NCBI GenBank assembly: GCA_910586445.1
Contig: CAJUHV010000061.1
Coordinates: 1-23,373, forward strand
Direction: 5' to 3'
DNA: 23,373 nucleotides
Source of the DNA: an uncultured Eubacterium sp.
Lineage (GTDB): Bacteria > Bacillota > Clostridia > Lachnospirales > Lachnospiraceae
Position 1 is the stretch's first letter, and each line of letters begins with the position of its first letter. Shown piece by piece: positions 1-6,430 of this stretch. The notes under the pieces were generated by a model. The model saw only the letters and a program-made list of their open reading frames with translations, ran no database searches and was not told where the DNA came from. Position numbers and translations under genes: made by a program.

Positions 1-68
1 GAAATTGGTAGGGTAGTTTTGTGCAAATTTCTATATTTGCTCATTTATAGTTATATATTTATTTAATT

Positions 69-103
69 CCGGTAACGATTTTCGATAAGTTACCGGGATT
101 TTT
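69..103 (+). terminator. Intrinsic terminator of the gene left of the window
   Basis: A perfect 8-bp stem (CCGGTAAC at 69-76 with GTTACCGG at 89-96) closes a 12-nt loop and is followed by GATTTTTAT. It lies 40 nt before tatD, so it most likely ends transcription of an upstream gene. A smaller inverted repeat (GCAAAT/ATTTGC) lies near 23-40. I see no clear promoter for tatD between this hairpin and its start, so read-through may supply part of its expression. Confidence 0.75.
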
Positions 104-136
104 ATATGGTTATTTTAATAAAGCGGAGAATTCATT

Positions 137-1033
137 ATGATATCAGAATCACAAGTACAGGATAAAGATAAAAGATCAGGCAGCATGATTTTTGAGACGC
201 ATGCACATTATGAAGATGAGCAGTTTGACAGTGACAGGGATGAGCTGCTGGCTTTCATGCCGCAGCAGGGGATCTCGCCGGTTGTCAATGTAGGATCTAC
301 AATCGAAACGACGAAAAAAAGCATACTGCTGGCAGAATCGTATGATTTTATCTATGCAGCAGTCGGCGTCCACCCGAGTGAAATAGACTGCCTGAATGAG
401 GAAAATCTGGAGTGGCTCCGTGCCAGGACAGAGCATCCCAAGGTGGCAGCAGTCGGTGAGATCGGACTTGATTATTACTGGGACAAAGAAGAAGAGGTGC
501 GCCAGAGGCAGCGGTACTGGTTTATGCGGCAGATCGAGCTGGCAGCGGATACGGGACTGCCGGTCATTATTCATTCCAGGGACGCAGCAGCAGATACATT
601 TGAAATTATGAAAAAAGCGCATGACATGCATGTGTCCGGCGTGATTCATTGTTTTTCATATTCTGCTGAAATGGCCAGACAGTATGTAGATCTGGGATAC
701 TACATCGGGGTCGGCGGCGTAGTTACATTTAAAAATGCAAAAAAATTAAGAGAGGTCGTAGAAACGATTCCGCTAAGCAGCATTCTATTGGAAACAGACT
801 GTCCTTATATGGCACCGGAACCATACCGGGGAAAACGTAACCAGTCTATGTACCTGAGCTATGTAGCAGAAAAGATTGCACAGATCAAAGGCGTGGCAGT
901 AGAAAAAGTCATAGAAGCAGCGAGTGAAAATGCATACCGTCTGTACCGTATACGTGAGAACCAGCCAATGGGAAAGGCGGGTACAGCTGTTGGTTATGGC
1001 AGGGAAATAGAATCAGTCAGCCAGGCGGACTGA
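137..1033 (+). CDS. tatD: TatD family metal-dependent hydrolase (DNase)
   Basis: This is a TatD-family TIM-barrel metallohydrolase; family members act as 3'-5' DNases or exonucleases in the cytoplasm. The metal-site landmarks occur in order: THAH near the N terminus, EIGLDYYWD, IHSRDA, VIHCFS and the late LETDCPYMAPEPYRGKRN block. The chosen ATG has GCGGAG about 8 nt upstream. The canonical family start corresponds to the second Met (MIFETHAH, position 185), so the first 16 residues are an extension; the site at 185 has a weaker ribosome binding site. The last ~27 residues are a poorly conserved tail after the normal family end. The gene is 22 nt upstream of rsmA, and tatD near rsmA is a common Firmicute arrangement, although the ribonuclease M5 gene often found between them is absent here. 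Confidence 0.93.
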   Translation: MISESQVQDKDKRSGSMIFETHAHYEDEQFDSDRDELLAFMPQQGISPVVNVGSTIETTKKSILLAESYDFIYAAVGVHPSEIDCLNEENLEWLRARTEHPKVAAVGEIGLDYYWDKEEEVRQRQRYWFMRQIELAADTGLPVIIHSRDAAADTFEIMKKAHDMHVSGVIHCFSYSAEMARQYVDLGYYIGVGGVVTFKNAKKLREVVETIPLSSILLETDCPYMAPEPYRGKRNQSMYLSYVAEKIAQIKGVAVEKVIEAASENAYRLYRIRENQPMGKAGTAVGYGREIESVSQAD

Positions 1034-1055
1034 GGCAGGCTGTGAAAGGATAAAA

Positions 1056-1946
1056 ATGAGTGATTTGGTTTGTCCGCAGAATACAATTGCGGTATTGCAA
1101 AAATACAATTTTCGTTTTCAAAAAAAATTTGGGCAGAATTTTTTGATTGATGCGCATGTTATGGATAAGATTATAGCTGCCTCAGGAGTACAGAAGAATG
1201 ATTTTGTGCTGGAAATCGGGCCGGGTATCGGTACAATGACGCAGTATCTGTGTGAACATGCGAAATATGTGGCAGCAGTAGAGATCGATAAAAATCTGAT
1301 TGAAATTCTGCATGATACACTGAGCAGCTATGACAATGTGGAAATTATAAATGAAGATATTTTAAAAGTAGACATCGCAGGGCTTGTGCAGGAAAAAAAC
1401 GGCGGAAAACCGATAAAAATAGCTGCAAACCTGCCTTATTATATTACAACACCGATTATTATGGGGCTGTTTGAAAATCATATACCGGCAGAAAGCATTA
1501 CGGTGATGGTACAGAAAGAAGTCGCGCAGCGGATGAAGGCAGTGCCGGGTACAAAAGATTATGGGGCGCTGTCGCTGGCCGTACAGTATTATGCCAGACC
1601 ACAAATCATTGCCAATGTGCCTGCAAACTGTTTTATGCCGAGGCCGAAAGTAGGCAGTGCCGTAATCTGCCTGACCCGTCATGATACGCCTCCCGTACAT
1701 GTACAGGACGAGAGGCTGCTGTCTGCAGTAATACGGGCTGCGTTTAACCAGCGCAGAAAGACACTTGCCAATGCGCTGGATCATTGTACGCAGATCGGAC
1801 TGGGAAAAGAACAGCTGCAGGAATGTATACAGAAAATGAATCTGCCGGCAGCAGTACGGGGAGAAGAGCTGACACTGGAACAGTTTGGAATGCTGACGGA
1901 TTTGTTAGATCAGCATATGCATGCAGATCATATAAGTCTGGAATAA
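1056..1946 (+). CDS. rsmA: 16S rRNA (adenine1518-N6/adenine1519-N6) dimethyltransferase RsmA/KsgA
   Basis: RsmA dimethylates two adjacent adenosines in the 3' terminal hairpin of 16S rRNA during 30S maturation, using S-adenosylmethionine. The family landmarks are present: KKFGQNFLID near the N terminus, the SAM-binding loop LEIGPGIGTMT near residue 53, the acidic AVEIDKNLI strand, the catalytic NLPYYITTPI motif, MVQKEVAQRM, and a C-terminal helical domain with FNQRRKTLANAL. The length (296 residues) is normal for the family. The start has AAAGGA about 6 nt upstream and follows tatD by 22 nt, suggesting co-transcription. Loss of this enzyme confers kasugamycin resistance in other bacteria, which is family knowledge and not visible here. 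Confidence 0.97.
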   Translation: MSDLVCPQNTIAVLQKYNFRFQKKFGQNFLIDAHVMDKIIAASGVQKNDFVLEIGPGIGTMTQYLCEHAKYVAAVEIDKNLIEILHDTLSSYDNVEIINEDILKVDIAGLVQEKNGGKPIKIAANLPYYITTPIIMGLFENHIPAESITVMVQKEVAQRMKAVPGTKDYGALSLAVQYYARPQIIANVPANCFMPRPKVGSAVICLTRHDTPPVHVQDERLLSAVIRAAFNQRRKTLANALDHCTQIGLGKEQLQECIQKMNLPAAVRGEELTLEQFGMLTDLLDQHMHADHISLE

Positions 1947-1988
1947 AAAATTGACATTTTTAAAAGGCAGCAGTCATATAGTGATAGC

Positions 1989-2900
1989 ATGATGGAAAAA
2001 GTAAAAACCGTGTTATCACTAATTATAATTATTATATGCCTTCCATATCTAGTGACTTTTGTAGTACAGGGAGATTTTCTGCATGAAGCGGGACAAGAAG
2101 CTGAGGCGGATGAGGAGGATGATGAGGAGGATACCGAACGCCTTATTCTGCTGCTTGCCGCCCAGATGCCTGCTGCATATGAAAAAGAAGCGCTGAAAGC
2201 GCAGGCGGTCATTGCGCGGACGAACCTTGCTTATGCGCGGGAAAAGGATCAGGCGGAGCCGGAAGGAATGTCAAAAGATGAGATGAGGGAGCAGTTGGGG
2301 GCAGAGAAGTTTCAAAAAAGATATGAGCAGTTAAAAAGCTGTGTGGAAGAGACTGCCGGGGAAGTCATCACCTGTCAGGATAAAAATATATTCCTGCCGT
2401 ATCACTATGTGAGTGCGGGGAAGACAAGAGAGGCAGGTGATTTAAAAAAGGATCTTGATATGGACTATTTAAAAGCAGTCTCAAGCCCATATGACCTGCG
2501 CAGCGAGCATTTTTTAAAGATTGAGTTTTTCAGTAAAAAGCAGTACCGCAATAAATTAAGGCAGGCATATCCTGATCTGGAGTTTCCAGAAGACGATCTT
2601 GAAAAAATGTCGTCTGTTTCAAAACGAGACAATTCTTCGTATGTGCTGGAGGTAGAACTTCCTGGGAAAAAAATAAGCGGGGAAGAATTCCAGTCCGTAT
2701 TTTCTTTAAACTCTACCTGTTTTTCGATAAAAGAGGTGGATGGGGAAGTACGGATTGTGACGAAAGGATATGGACAGGGATACGGCATGAGCCAGTACGG
2801 GGCAAATGAAATGGCAAAAGAGGGGAGTACTTACAAAGAGATTTTGGAGTACTATTACAGCGGGATTGACTGGAAAAATTTTTATAAAGCAAATTTGTAA
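1989..2900 (+). CDS. spoIID: SpoIID/LytB-domain sporulation protein with altered active-site residues
   Basis: SpoIID is a membrane-anchored peptidoglycan lytic transglycosylase of the engulfment machinery, working with SpoIIP and SpoIIM. The protein has one N-terminal membrane segment (about residues 5-27), a short acidic stretch (35-50), and the SpoIID domain with MPAAYEKEALKAQAVIART and, at the end, GYGMSQYGANEMA. At 303 residues it is somewhat shorter than B. subtilis SpoIID. Two usually conserved residues are changed. The glutamate of the A-S-E-M-P-A block, which corresponds to the catalytic Glu of SpoIID, is Gln59. The His of the G-H-G-V-G-M-S-Q block is Gln263. Family membership is clear, but catalytic activity is doubtful. 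There is no strong ribosome binding site before 1989 or the adjacent ATG at 1992. The gene lies 42 nt after rsmA and just before a SpoIIQ-like gene, as in clostridial sporulation loci. Confidence 0.87.
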   Translation: MMEKVKTVLSLIIIIICLPYLVTFVVQGDFLHEAGQEAEADEEDDEEDTERLILLLAAQMPAAYEKEALKAQAVIARTNLAYAREKDQAEPEGMSKDEMREQLGAEKFQKRYEQLKSCVEETAGEVITCQDKNIFLPYHYVSAGKTREAGDLKKDLDMDYLKAVSSPYDLRSEHFLKIEFFSKKQYRNKLRQAYPDLEFPEDDLEKMSSVSKRDNSSYVLEVELPGKKISGEEFQSVFSLNSTCFSIKEVDGEVRIVTKGYGQGYGMSQYGANEMAKEGSTYKEILEYYYSGIDWKNFYKANL

Positions 2901-2906
2901 TAATCT

Positions 2907-2936
2907 GTATAGATACAGCTTTTGCAGGCAACACTA
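2907..2936 (+). promoter_or_regulatory. Predicted sigma-F (forespore) promoter of the spoIIQ-like gene
   Basis: GTATA at 2907-2911, a 15-bp spacer, and GGCAACACTA at 2927-2936 fit the known sigma-F pattern GYATA / GGNNANAHTR at every fixed position. The predicted transcription start near 2943 would give a leader of about 60 nt. B. subtilis spoIIQ is a classical sigma-F target, so the site and the gene identification support each other. I saw no equally good sigma-A site in this gap. Confidence 0.7.
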
Positions 2937-3003
2937 TCTCTAAAAATATAACATGCCCGATGAATGAGTTATTTCTAGGGTGTAGAAGGTGGATGGTGTT
3001 GAG

Positions 3004-3966
3004 ATGAAGAGAAACAGATTTCGAAGATTTTTCCAGCAAAAACAATATGCAGTCGCCTCTCTGATTTTGTTTGCAGCTATTGCAGCAATGACAGGCGTAT
3101 ACTTTTCAGACAAGATCACAAGTGAACGGCAGGAAGAGGAAATGGCGCAGAAAGAAGCCGAATTATCCAATACGCTCAAAAATCAGCAGGGAGCTGCCTT
3201 ACAAAACGGCACAAAAGACCCGGTACAAAAAAGCGGACAGACGCAGGGACAGACAAAGGATGATGCCAAAAGCGTTACTTCTGTCATAAGGCCGAGCGGG
3301 CAGCAGGGGGGCCAGACAGGTTCCACGCAGACAGACCGCCAGGACCAGAGTACAGGCACAGATGACCAGAAGAATCAGGATAATAAGACGTCCCAGACAG
3401 GTCAGCAGAAAAATACAGGATCACAGGATCAATCAGCACAGGACAAAAAAGAACAGAACAGCCAGAATGCTGATACAAAAAATACGGATCAGAAAAATCA
3501 GAAAGAGCAGACTGCTGAGCAGGCAAAAGCAACATCAGCAAAAACACTGCATTTTTCACCGGAGTCAGATCTGGGCTGGCCGCTGCAGGGAGATGTGATC
3601 TTAAATTATAGCATGGATCAGACTGTATACTTTGCAACGCTGGAGCAGTATAAATATAATCCTGCTGTAATTATAGCCGGAAAGGTAAATGATCCAGTAA
3701 AGGCAGCGGCTACAGGTACAATTACAGATATCTCTACAAATGAAGAGACAGGCATGACAGTAACTATGGATCTGGGCGACGGCTATACAGCCATTTACGG
3801 ACAGCTGAAGGAAGTATTGTACAAAGAAGGCGCTACCGTAGAAACAGGAAATGCGATCGGTTATATTGCGGAACCGACCAAATATTATTCCGTAGAGGGC
3901 AGCAACCTGTATTTTGCACTTCAAAAAGACAATGAGCCGGTAAATCCGATGCAGTATATGGAATAA
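3004..3966 (+). CDS. spoIIQ: SpoIIQ-like membrane protein with degenerate LytM (M23) domain
   Basis: SpoIIQ sits in the forespore membrane and binds SpoIIIAH across the septum, forming the engulfment channel. Numbered from the ATG at 3004, the protein has a basic N terminus, one membrane segment (about 16-34), a ~150-residue linker rich in Gln, Thr, Asp, Lys and Ser, and a LytM/M23 fold (about 190-318) ending in PVNPMQYM. The two zinc-ligand motifs of active M23 peptidases are lost: HxxxD is N219-x3-I223, and HxH reads N-L-Y (residues 301-303). It is therefore likely a structural domain, as in B. subtilis SpoIIQ. A GTG at 2989, with AGGG 8 nt upstream, would add five residues; the ATG with GAAGGTGG upstream is preferred because it gives the normal basic N terminus. 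No spoIIID follows, unlike the C. difficile order. Confidence 0.83.
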   Translation: MKRNRFRRFFQQKQYAVASLILFAAIAAMTGVYFSDKITSERQEEEMAQKEAELSNTLKNQQGAALQNGTKDPVQKSGQTQGQTKDDAKSVTSVIRPSGQQGGQTGSTQTDRQDQSTGTDDQKNQDNKTSQTGQQKNTGSQDQSAQDKKEQNSQNADTKNTDQKNQKEQTAEQAKATSAKTLHFSPESDLGWPLQGDVILNYSMDQTVYFATLEQYKYNPAVIIAGKVNDPVKAAATGTITDISTNEETGMTVTMDLGDGYTAIYGQLKEVLYKEGATVETGNAIGYIAEPTKYYSVEGSNLYFALQKDNEPVNPMQYME

Positions 3967-4253
3967 GAGCAGTTTATAAGAAAATTGTATCAAAATATAA
4001 ATTTTATAGAAATATAAATTTAACAAATATAATCACAAGTGATGAGGACGGCATATAATAAAGTGTAACGACCAATACTAGAAATAATACAGTTGCATTC
4101 AGATGACGCCGGCTAAGATACAATGTTAGTGAAGTACCAGTGTACCGGCTTCGTTTTGACAGCCGTGCACGAATTGGTCGATTGCATATACAAAATACAG
4201 GAGTCCTGCGGGACTCCTTACATAATGTTATCGATTATGGGGCGGAAAGATCA
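3967..4253. other. AT-rich gap with repeats and inverted repeats, no gene seen
   Basis: This 287-nt gap contains a 12-bp direct repeat (AAATATAAATTT at 3993-4004 and 4010-4021). CATATAATA at 4052-4060 resembles a sigma-E/sigma-K -10 element, with AC 15 bp upstream. GCCGG (4108-4112) and CCGGC (4145-4149) can pair around an inner GTAC/GTAC, and a few Ts follow CTTC at about 4149-4156, so a weak terminator for the upstream gene is possible. I recognise no RNA family and no convincing ORF. Confidence 0.4.
4199..4218 (+). other. Perfect 8-bp stem-loop upstream of the GIY-YIG gene
   Basis: AGGAGTCC (4199-4206) pairs perfectly with GGACTCCT (4211-4218) around the loop TGCG. No T-tract follows (TTACATAATG), so it is a poor intrinsic terminator. 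It lies 35 nt before the ATG at 4254. It could be a processing or stability hairpin in the leader. Confidence 0.5.
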
Positions 4254-4544
4254 ATGAAAACACAAAATTACACTTATATAGTAGAATGCAGTGACGGAAA
4301 ACTGTATACAGGCTGGACAACCTGTATACAGAGACGGCTTTTGGAGCATAACAGCGGCAGGGGAGCAAAATTTACACGGTGCAGGGTACCAGTACAGCTG
4401 CGTTATCTGGAGGTTTCCGAAACGAAATCAGAAGCTATGAAGCGTGAGGCGCAGATCAAGCAGCTGAAACGATCACAAAAGCTGAAACTGATTGCACAAG
4501 GGCATCTGGAAAAAATTTTATCGGAAAATCACATTAGCATTTGA
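4254..4544 (+). CDS. GIY-YIG nuclease-domain protein (UPF0213/YazA-like)
   Basis: This is a small stand-alone GIY-YIG domain of 96 residues, the typical size of the UPF0213 family. The first strand and motif read YTYIVECSDGKLYTGW, followed by the conserved Arg/His region (QRRLLEHNSGRGAKFT) and the metal-binding Glu in AMKREAQIKQ, ending in a Lys-rich helix. The fold suggests nuclease activity, but the physiological substrate of this family is not established. The frame is open upstream to 4140, but homologues start at MKTQNY and the ATG at 4254 has GGCGGAAAG upstream, so I use it. The stop codon overlaps the -35 box of the next promoter. The gene appears to stand alone between the sporulation genes and the helicase. 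Confidence 0.88.
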   Translation: MKTQNYTYIVECSDGKLYTGWTTCIQRRLLEHNSGRGAKFTRCRVPVQLRYLEVSETKSEAMKREAQIKQLKRSQKLKLIAQGHLEKILSENHISI

Positions 4545-4569
4545 CATTTCTTTCCGGGTTTGCTATGAT
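4541..4569 (+). promoter_or_regulatory. Sigma-A promoter of the DEAD-box helicase gene
   Basis: TTGACA (4541-4546), a 17-bp spacer and TATGAT (4564-4569) form a near-consensus vegetative promoter. The predicted start near 4576 leaves a leader of about 110 nt before the helicase ATG. The -35 box overlaps the stop codon of the GIY-YIG gene. Confidence 0.85.
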
Positions 4570-4602
4570 TGATTCCGTTGCTATTTGAACAAGTAAATAC
4601 AG

Positions 4603-4663
4603 TTACCGTATATGTCACGCTGCAGTTCGACCTCTAACTACTCTGATAAGGTGTATATGGTAA
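4603..4663 (+). promoter_or_regulatory. Stem-loop in the helicase mRNA leader
   Basis: TTACCGTATA (4603-4612) can pair with TATATGGTAA (4654-4663), giving ten pairs with one G-U. CAC (4615-4617) can pair with GTG (4651-4653) to extend the stem after a short bulge. The hairpin lies between the promoter and the AAAGGAG ribosome binding site. No T-tract follows, so it is not a terminator. A post-transcriptional role, for example temperature-dependent, is only an inference. Confidence 0.45.
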
Positions 4664-4688
4664 TGTCTGACAGATTAAAGGAGTAAAT

Positions 4689-6272
4689 ATGAAGTTTGAT
4701 GAATTGGATATATTGCCAGTAATAATGCGCGGCATAACCGAAATGGGATTTGAAGAAGCCACGCCGATACAGGCCAAGGCTATTCCAGCCTTAATGGAAG
4801 GACACGATGTGATCGGACAGGCACAGACCGGAACCGGCAAGACCGCTGCATTTGGCATACCGGTGCTGCAGAAAGTAGATCCAGACAGCAGAAAGACACA
4901 GGCAGTGATCTTATCTCCGACCAGGGAGCTTGCAATACAGGTAGCTGATGAGCTGCGTAAATTAAGCAGATACATGCACGGCATTAAGGTACTGCCGGTA
5001 TACGGCGGACAGGAGATTACAAAGCAGATCCGTTCCTTAAAAGACGGCTGCCAGATCATCGTAGGTACGCCGGGGCGTGTCATGGACCACCTGCGCAGAA
5101 AGACAATACGGTTTGAGCAGGTAAATACGATTATACTGGATGAAGCAGATGAGATGCTGGATATGGGCTTTCGGGAAGATATCGAGACAATACTAGATTA
5201 TATCCCGCAGGAACGCCAGACAGTGCTGTTTTCTGCAACAATGCCAAAGCCTATTTTAGAAATCACCGATAAATACCAGCATGACGCCGTTACGATCAAG
5301 ATTGTAAAAAAAGAGCTGACTGTACCGAGCATCGAGCAGTATTATTACGATGCTAAGCGCCGCGACAAGGTAGACATGCTTACAAGGCTGCTTGATTACT
5401 ATAATCCAAAGCTGTCGCTTATATTCTGCAATACGAAGCGGCGTGTGGATGAATTGACCAAAGAGCTGTCTGACCGTGGATATTTTGCCGAAGGGCTGCA
5501 TGGAGACATGAAACAGGCACAGCGTGACCGCGTTATGAAAAATTTCCGTGCCGGCAAGACTGAGATCCTGATTGCAACGGATGTAGCTGCAAGAGGTATC
5601 GACGTAGACGACGTAGAAGCGGTATTTAACTATGATCTGCCGCAGGATGACGAGTACTATGTGCACCGTATCGGAAGAACCGGGCGTGCAGGCAGGACAG
5701 GCATGGCATTTACCTTTGTAAAAGGAAAAGAAGTCTACAAGCTGAAAGAAATCGAGCGCTACTGCAAGACAAAGATACTTGCACGCAAGCTGCCGTCGAT
5801 GGACGACGTCACTGTTATTAAGACAGAAAAGATTATGGAACAGCTGGAACGCAGCATGGAAGAAAACGATTTGTCCCGCATGATCGACCTGATCGAAGAA
5901 AAGATCAACGAGGCTGATTATACGGCAATGGATATTGCAGCAGCATTCCTGCGTCAGGCACTGTACGGCTACGAAGAAGAGCAGCGTTCCGATGATGATC
6001 TGTTCGACTTTGGAGATACCGGAGCAGAAGAAGGAATGGTAAGGCTGTTTATTAATATAGGCAAAAACCAGAGAGTACGGCCGGGCGATATCTTAGGCGC
6101 GATCGCAGGCGAATCAGGAATATCCGGAGATTTAGTCGGTGCAATCGATATGTATGACAAATATACATTTGTAGAAGTACCGCGTGAATATGGCAAAGAA
6201 GTATTAAAAGCCATGTCAAAGACAAAAATCAAAGGAAAATCGATCAACATTGAGCCGGCGAACCAAAAATAA
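4689..6272 (+). CDS. DEAD-box ATP-dependent RNA helicase with C-terminal DbpA RNA-binding domain
   Basis: This is an ATP-dependent RNA helicase, probably acting in ribosome assembly or RNA remodelling. All core motifs are present: the Q motif (EEATPIQ, near 22-28), Walker A AQTGTGKT (45-52), PTRELA (77-82), TPGR (127-130), DEAD (151-154), SAT (182-184), ARGID (301-305) and HRIGRTGR (326-333). Residues about 448-523 form a DbpA-type RNA-binding domain (MVRLFINIGKNQRVRPGDI...), as in DbpA/YxiN, CsdA and related proteins; in DbpA/YxiN this domain recognises 23S rRNA. It does not have the long basic tail of some CshA proteins. The ATG has AAAGGAG about 6 nt upstream. The gene has its own consensus promoter and a structured leader. 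Which named paralogue it is (deaD, cshA or dbpA-like) cannot be settled without a tree, so no symbol is given. Confidence 0.96.
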   Translation: MKFDELDILPVIMRGITEMGFEEATPIQAKAIPALMEGHDVIGQAQTGTGKTAAFGIPVLQKVDPDSRKTQAVILSPTRELAIQVADELRKLSRYMHGIKVLPVYGGQEITKQIRSLKDGCQIIVGTPGRVMDHLRRKTIRFEQVNTIILDEADEMLDMGFREDIETILDYIPQERQTVLFSATMPKPILEITDKYQHDAVTIKIVKKELTVPSIEQYYYDAKRRDKVDMLTRLLDYYNPKLSLIFCNTKRRVDELTKELSDRGYFAEGLHGDMKQAQRDRVMKNFRAGKTEILIATDVAARGIDVDDVEAVFNYDLPQDDEYYVHRIGRTGRAGRTGMAFTFVKGKEVYKLKEIERYCKTKILARKLPSMDDVTVIKTEKIMEQLERSMEENDLSRMIDLIEEKINEADYTAMDIAAAFLRQALYGYEEEQRSDDDLFDFGDTGAEEGMVRLFINIGKNQRVRPGDILGAIAGESGISGDLVGAIDMYDKYTFVEVPREYGKEVLKAMSKTKIKGKSINIEPANQK

Positions 6273-6346
6273 TGAAAATCTGCTTTATCATGGCAAAGTA
6301 AAAGACTGATTTCTAACTAAAATTTTTAAAAAATGTAAAAAAAATG

Positions 6347-6375
6347 TTGTAATAAGTTTTGAAAGAGAGTATAAT
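6347..6375 (+). promoter_or_regulatory. Sigma-A promoter of the secreted surface protein gene
   Basis: TTGTAA (6347-6352), a 17-bp spacer and a perfect TATAAT (6370-6375) lie downstream of an A/T-rich tract (about 6318-6345) that could act as an UP element. The predicted start is near 6382, giving a leader of about 49 nt. Confidence 0.82.
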
Positions 6376-6394
6376 GATAAAGCAACGATAAAAA

Positions 6395-6424
6395 TACCCA
6401 TTGTGGGTAAATTATGTGAGGAGG
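6395..6424 (+). promoter_or_regulatory. Leader hairpin followed by a consensus ribosome binding site
   Basis: TACCCA (6395-6400) pairs with TGGGTA (6404-6409) around a TTG loop. A perfect AGGAGG (6419-6424) follows 10 nt later, spaced 6 nt from ATG 6431. Two further in-frame ATGs at 6425 and 6428 lie too close to the AGGAGG. The hairpin near the 5' end may stabilise the transcript. Confidence 0.6.
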
Positions 6425-6430
6425 ATGATG

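Noticed and set aside
1951..1982. TTGACA (1951) and CATATAGT (1975) as a sigma-A or sigma-E promoter of the spoIID-like gene
   Set aside because: The -10 is poor for sigma-A, the -35 is poor for sigma-E, and the start would fall on the ATG, leaving no leader.
4140..4253. Upstream extension of the GIY-YIG gene
   Set aside because: The extra 38 residues include the leader hairpin, are not family-like and lack a ribosome binding site; ATG 4254 has one.
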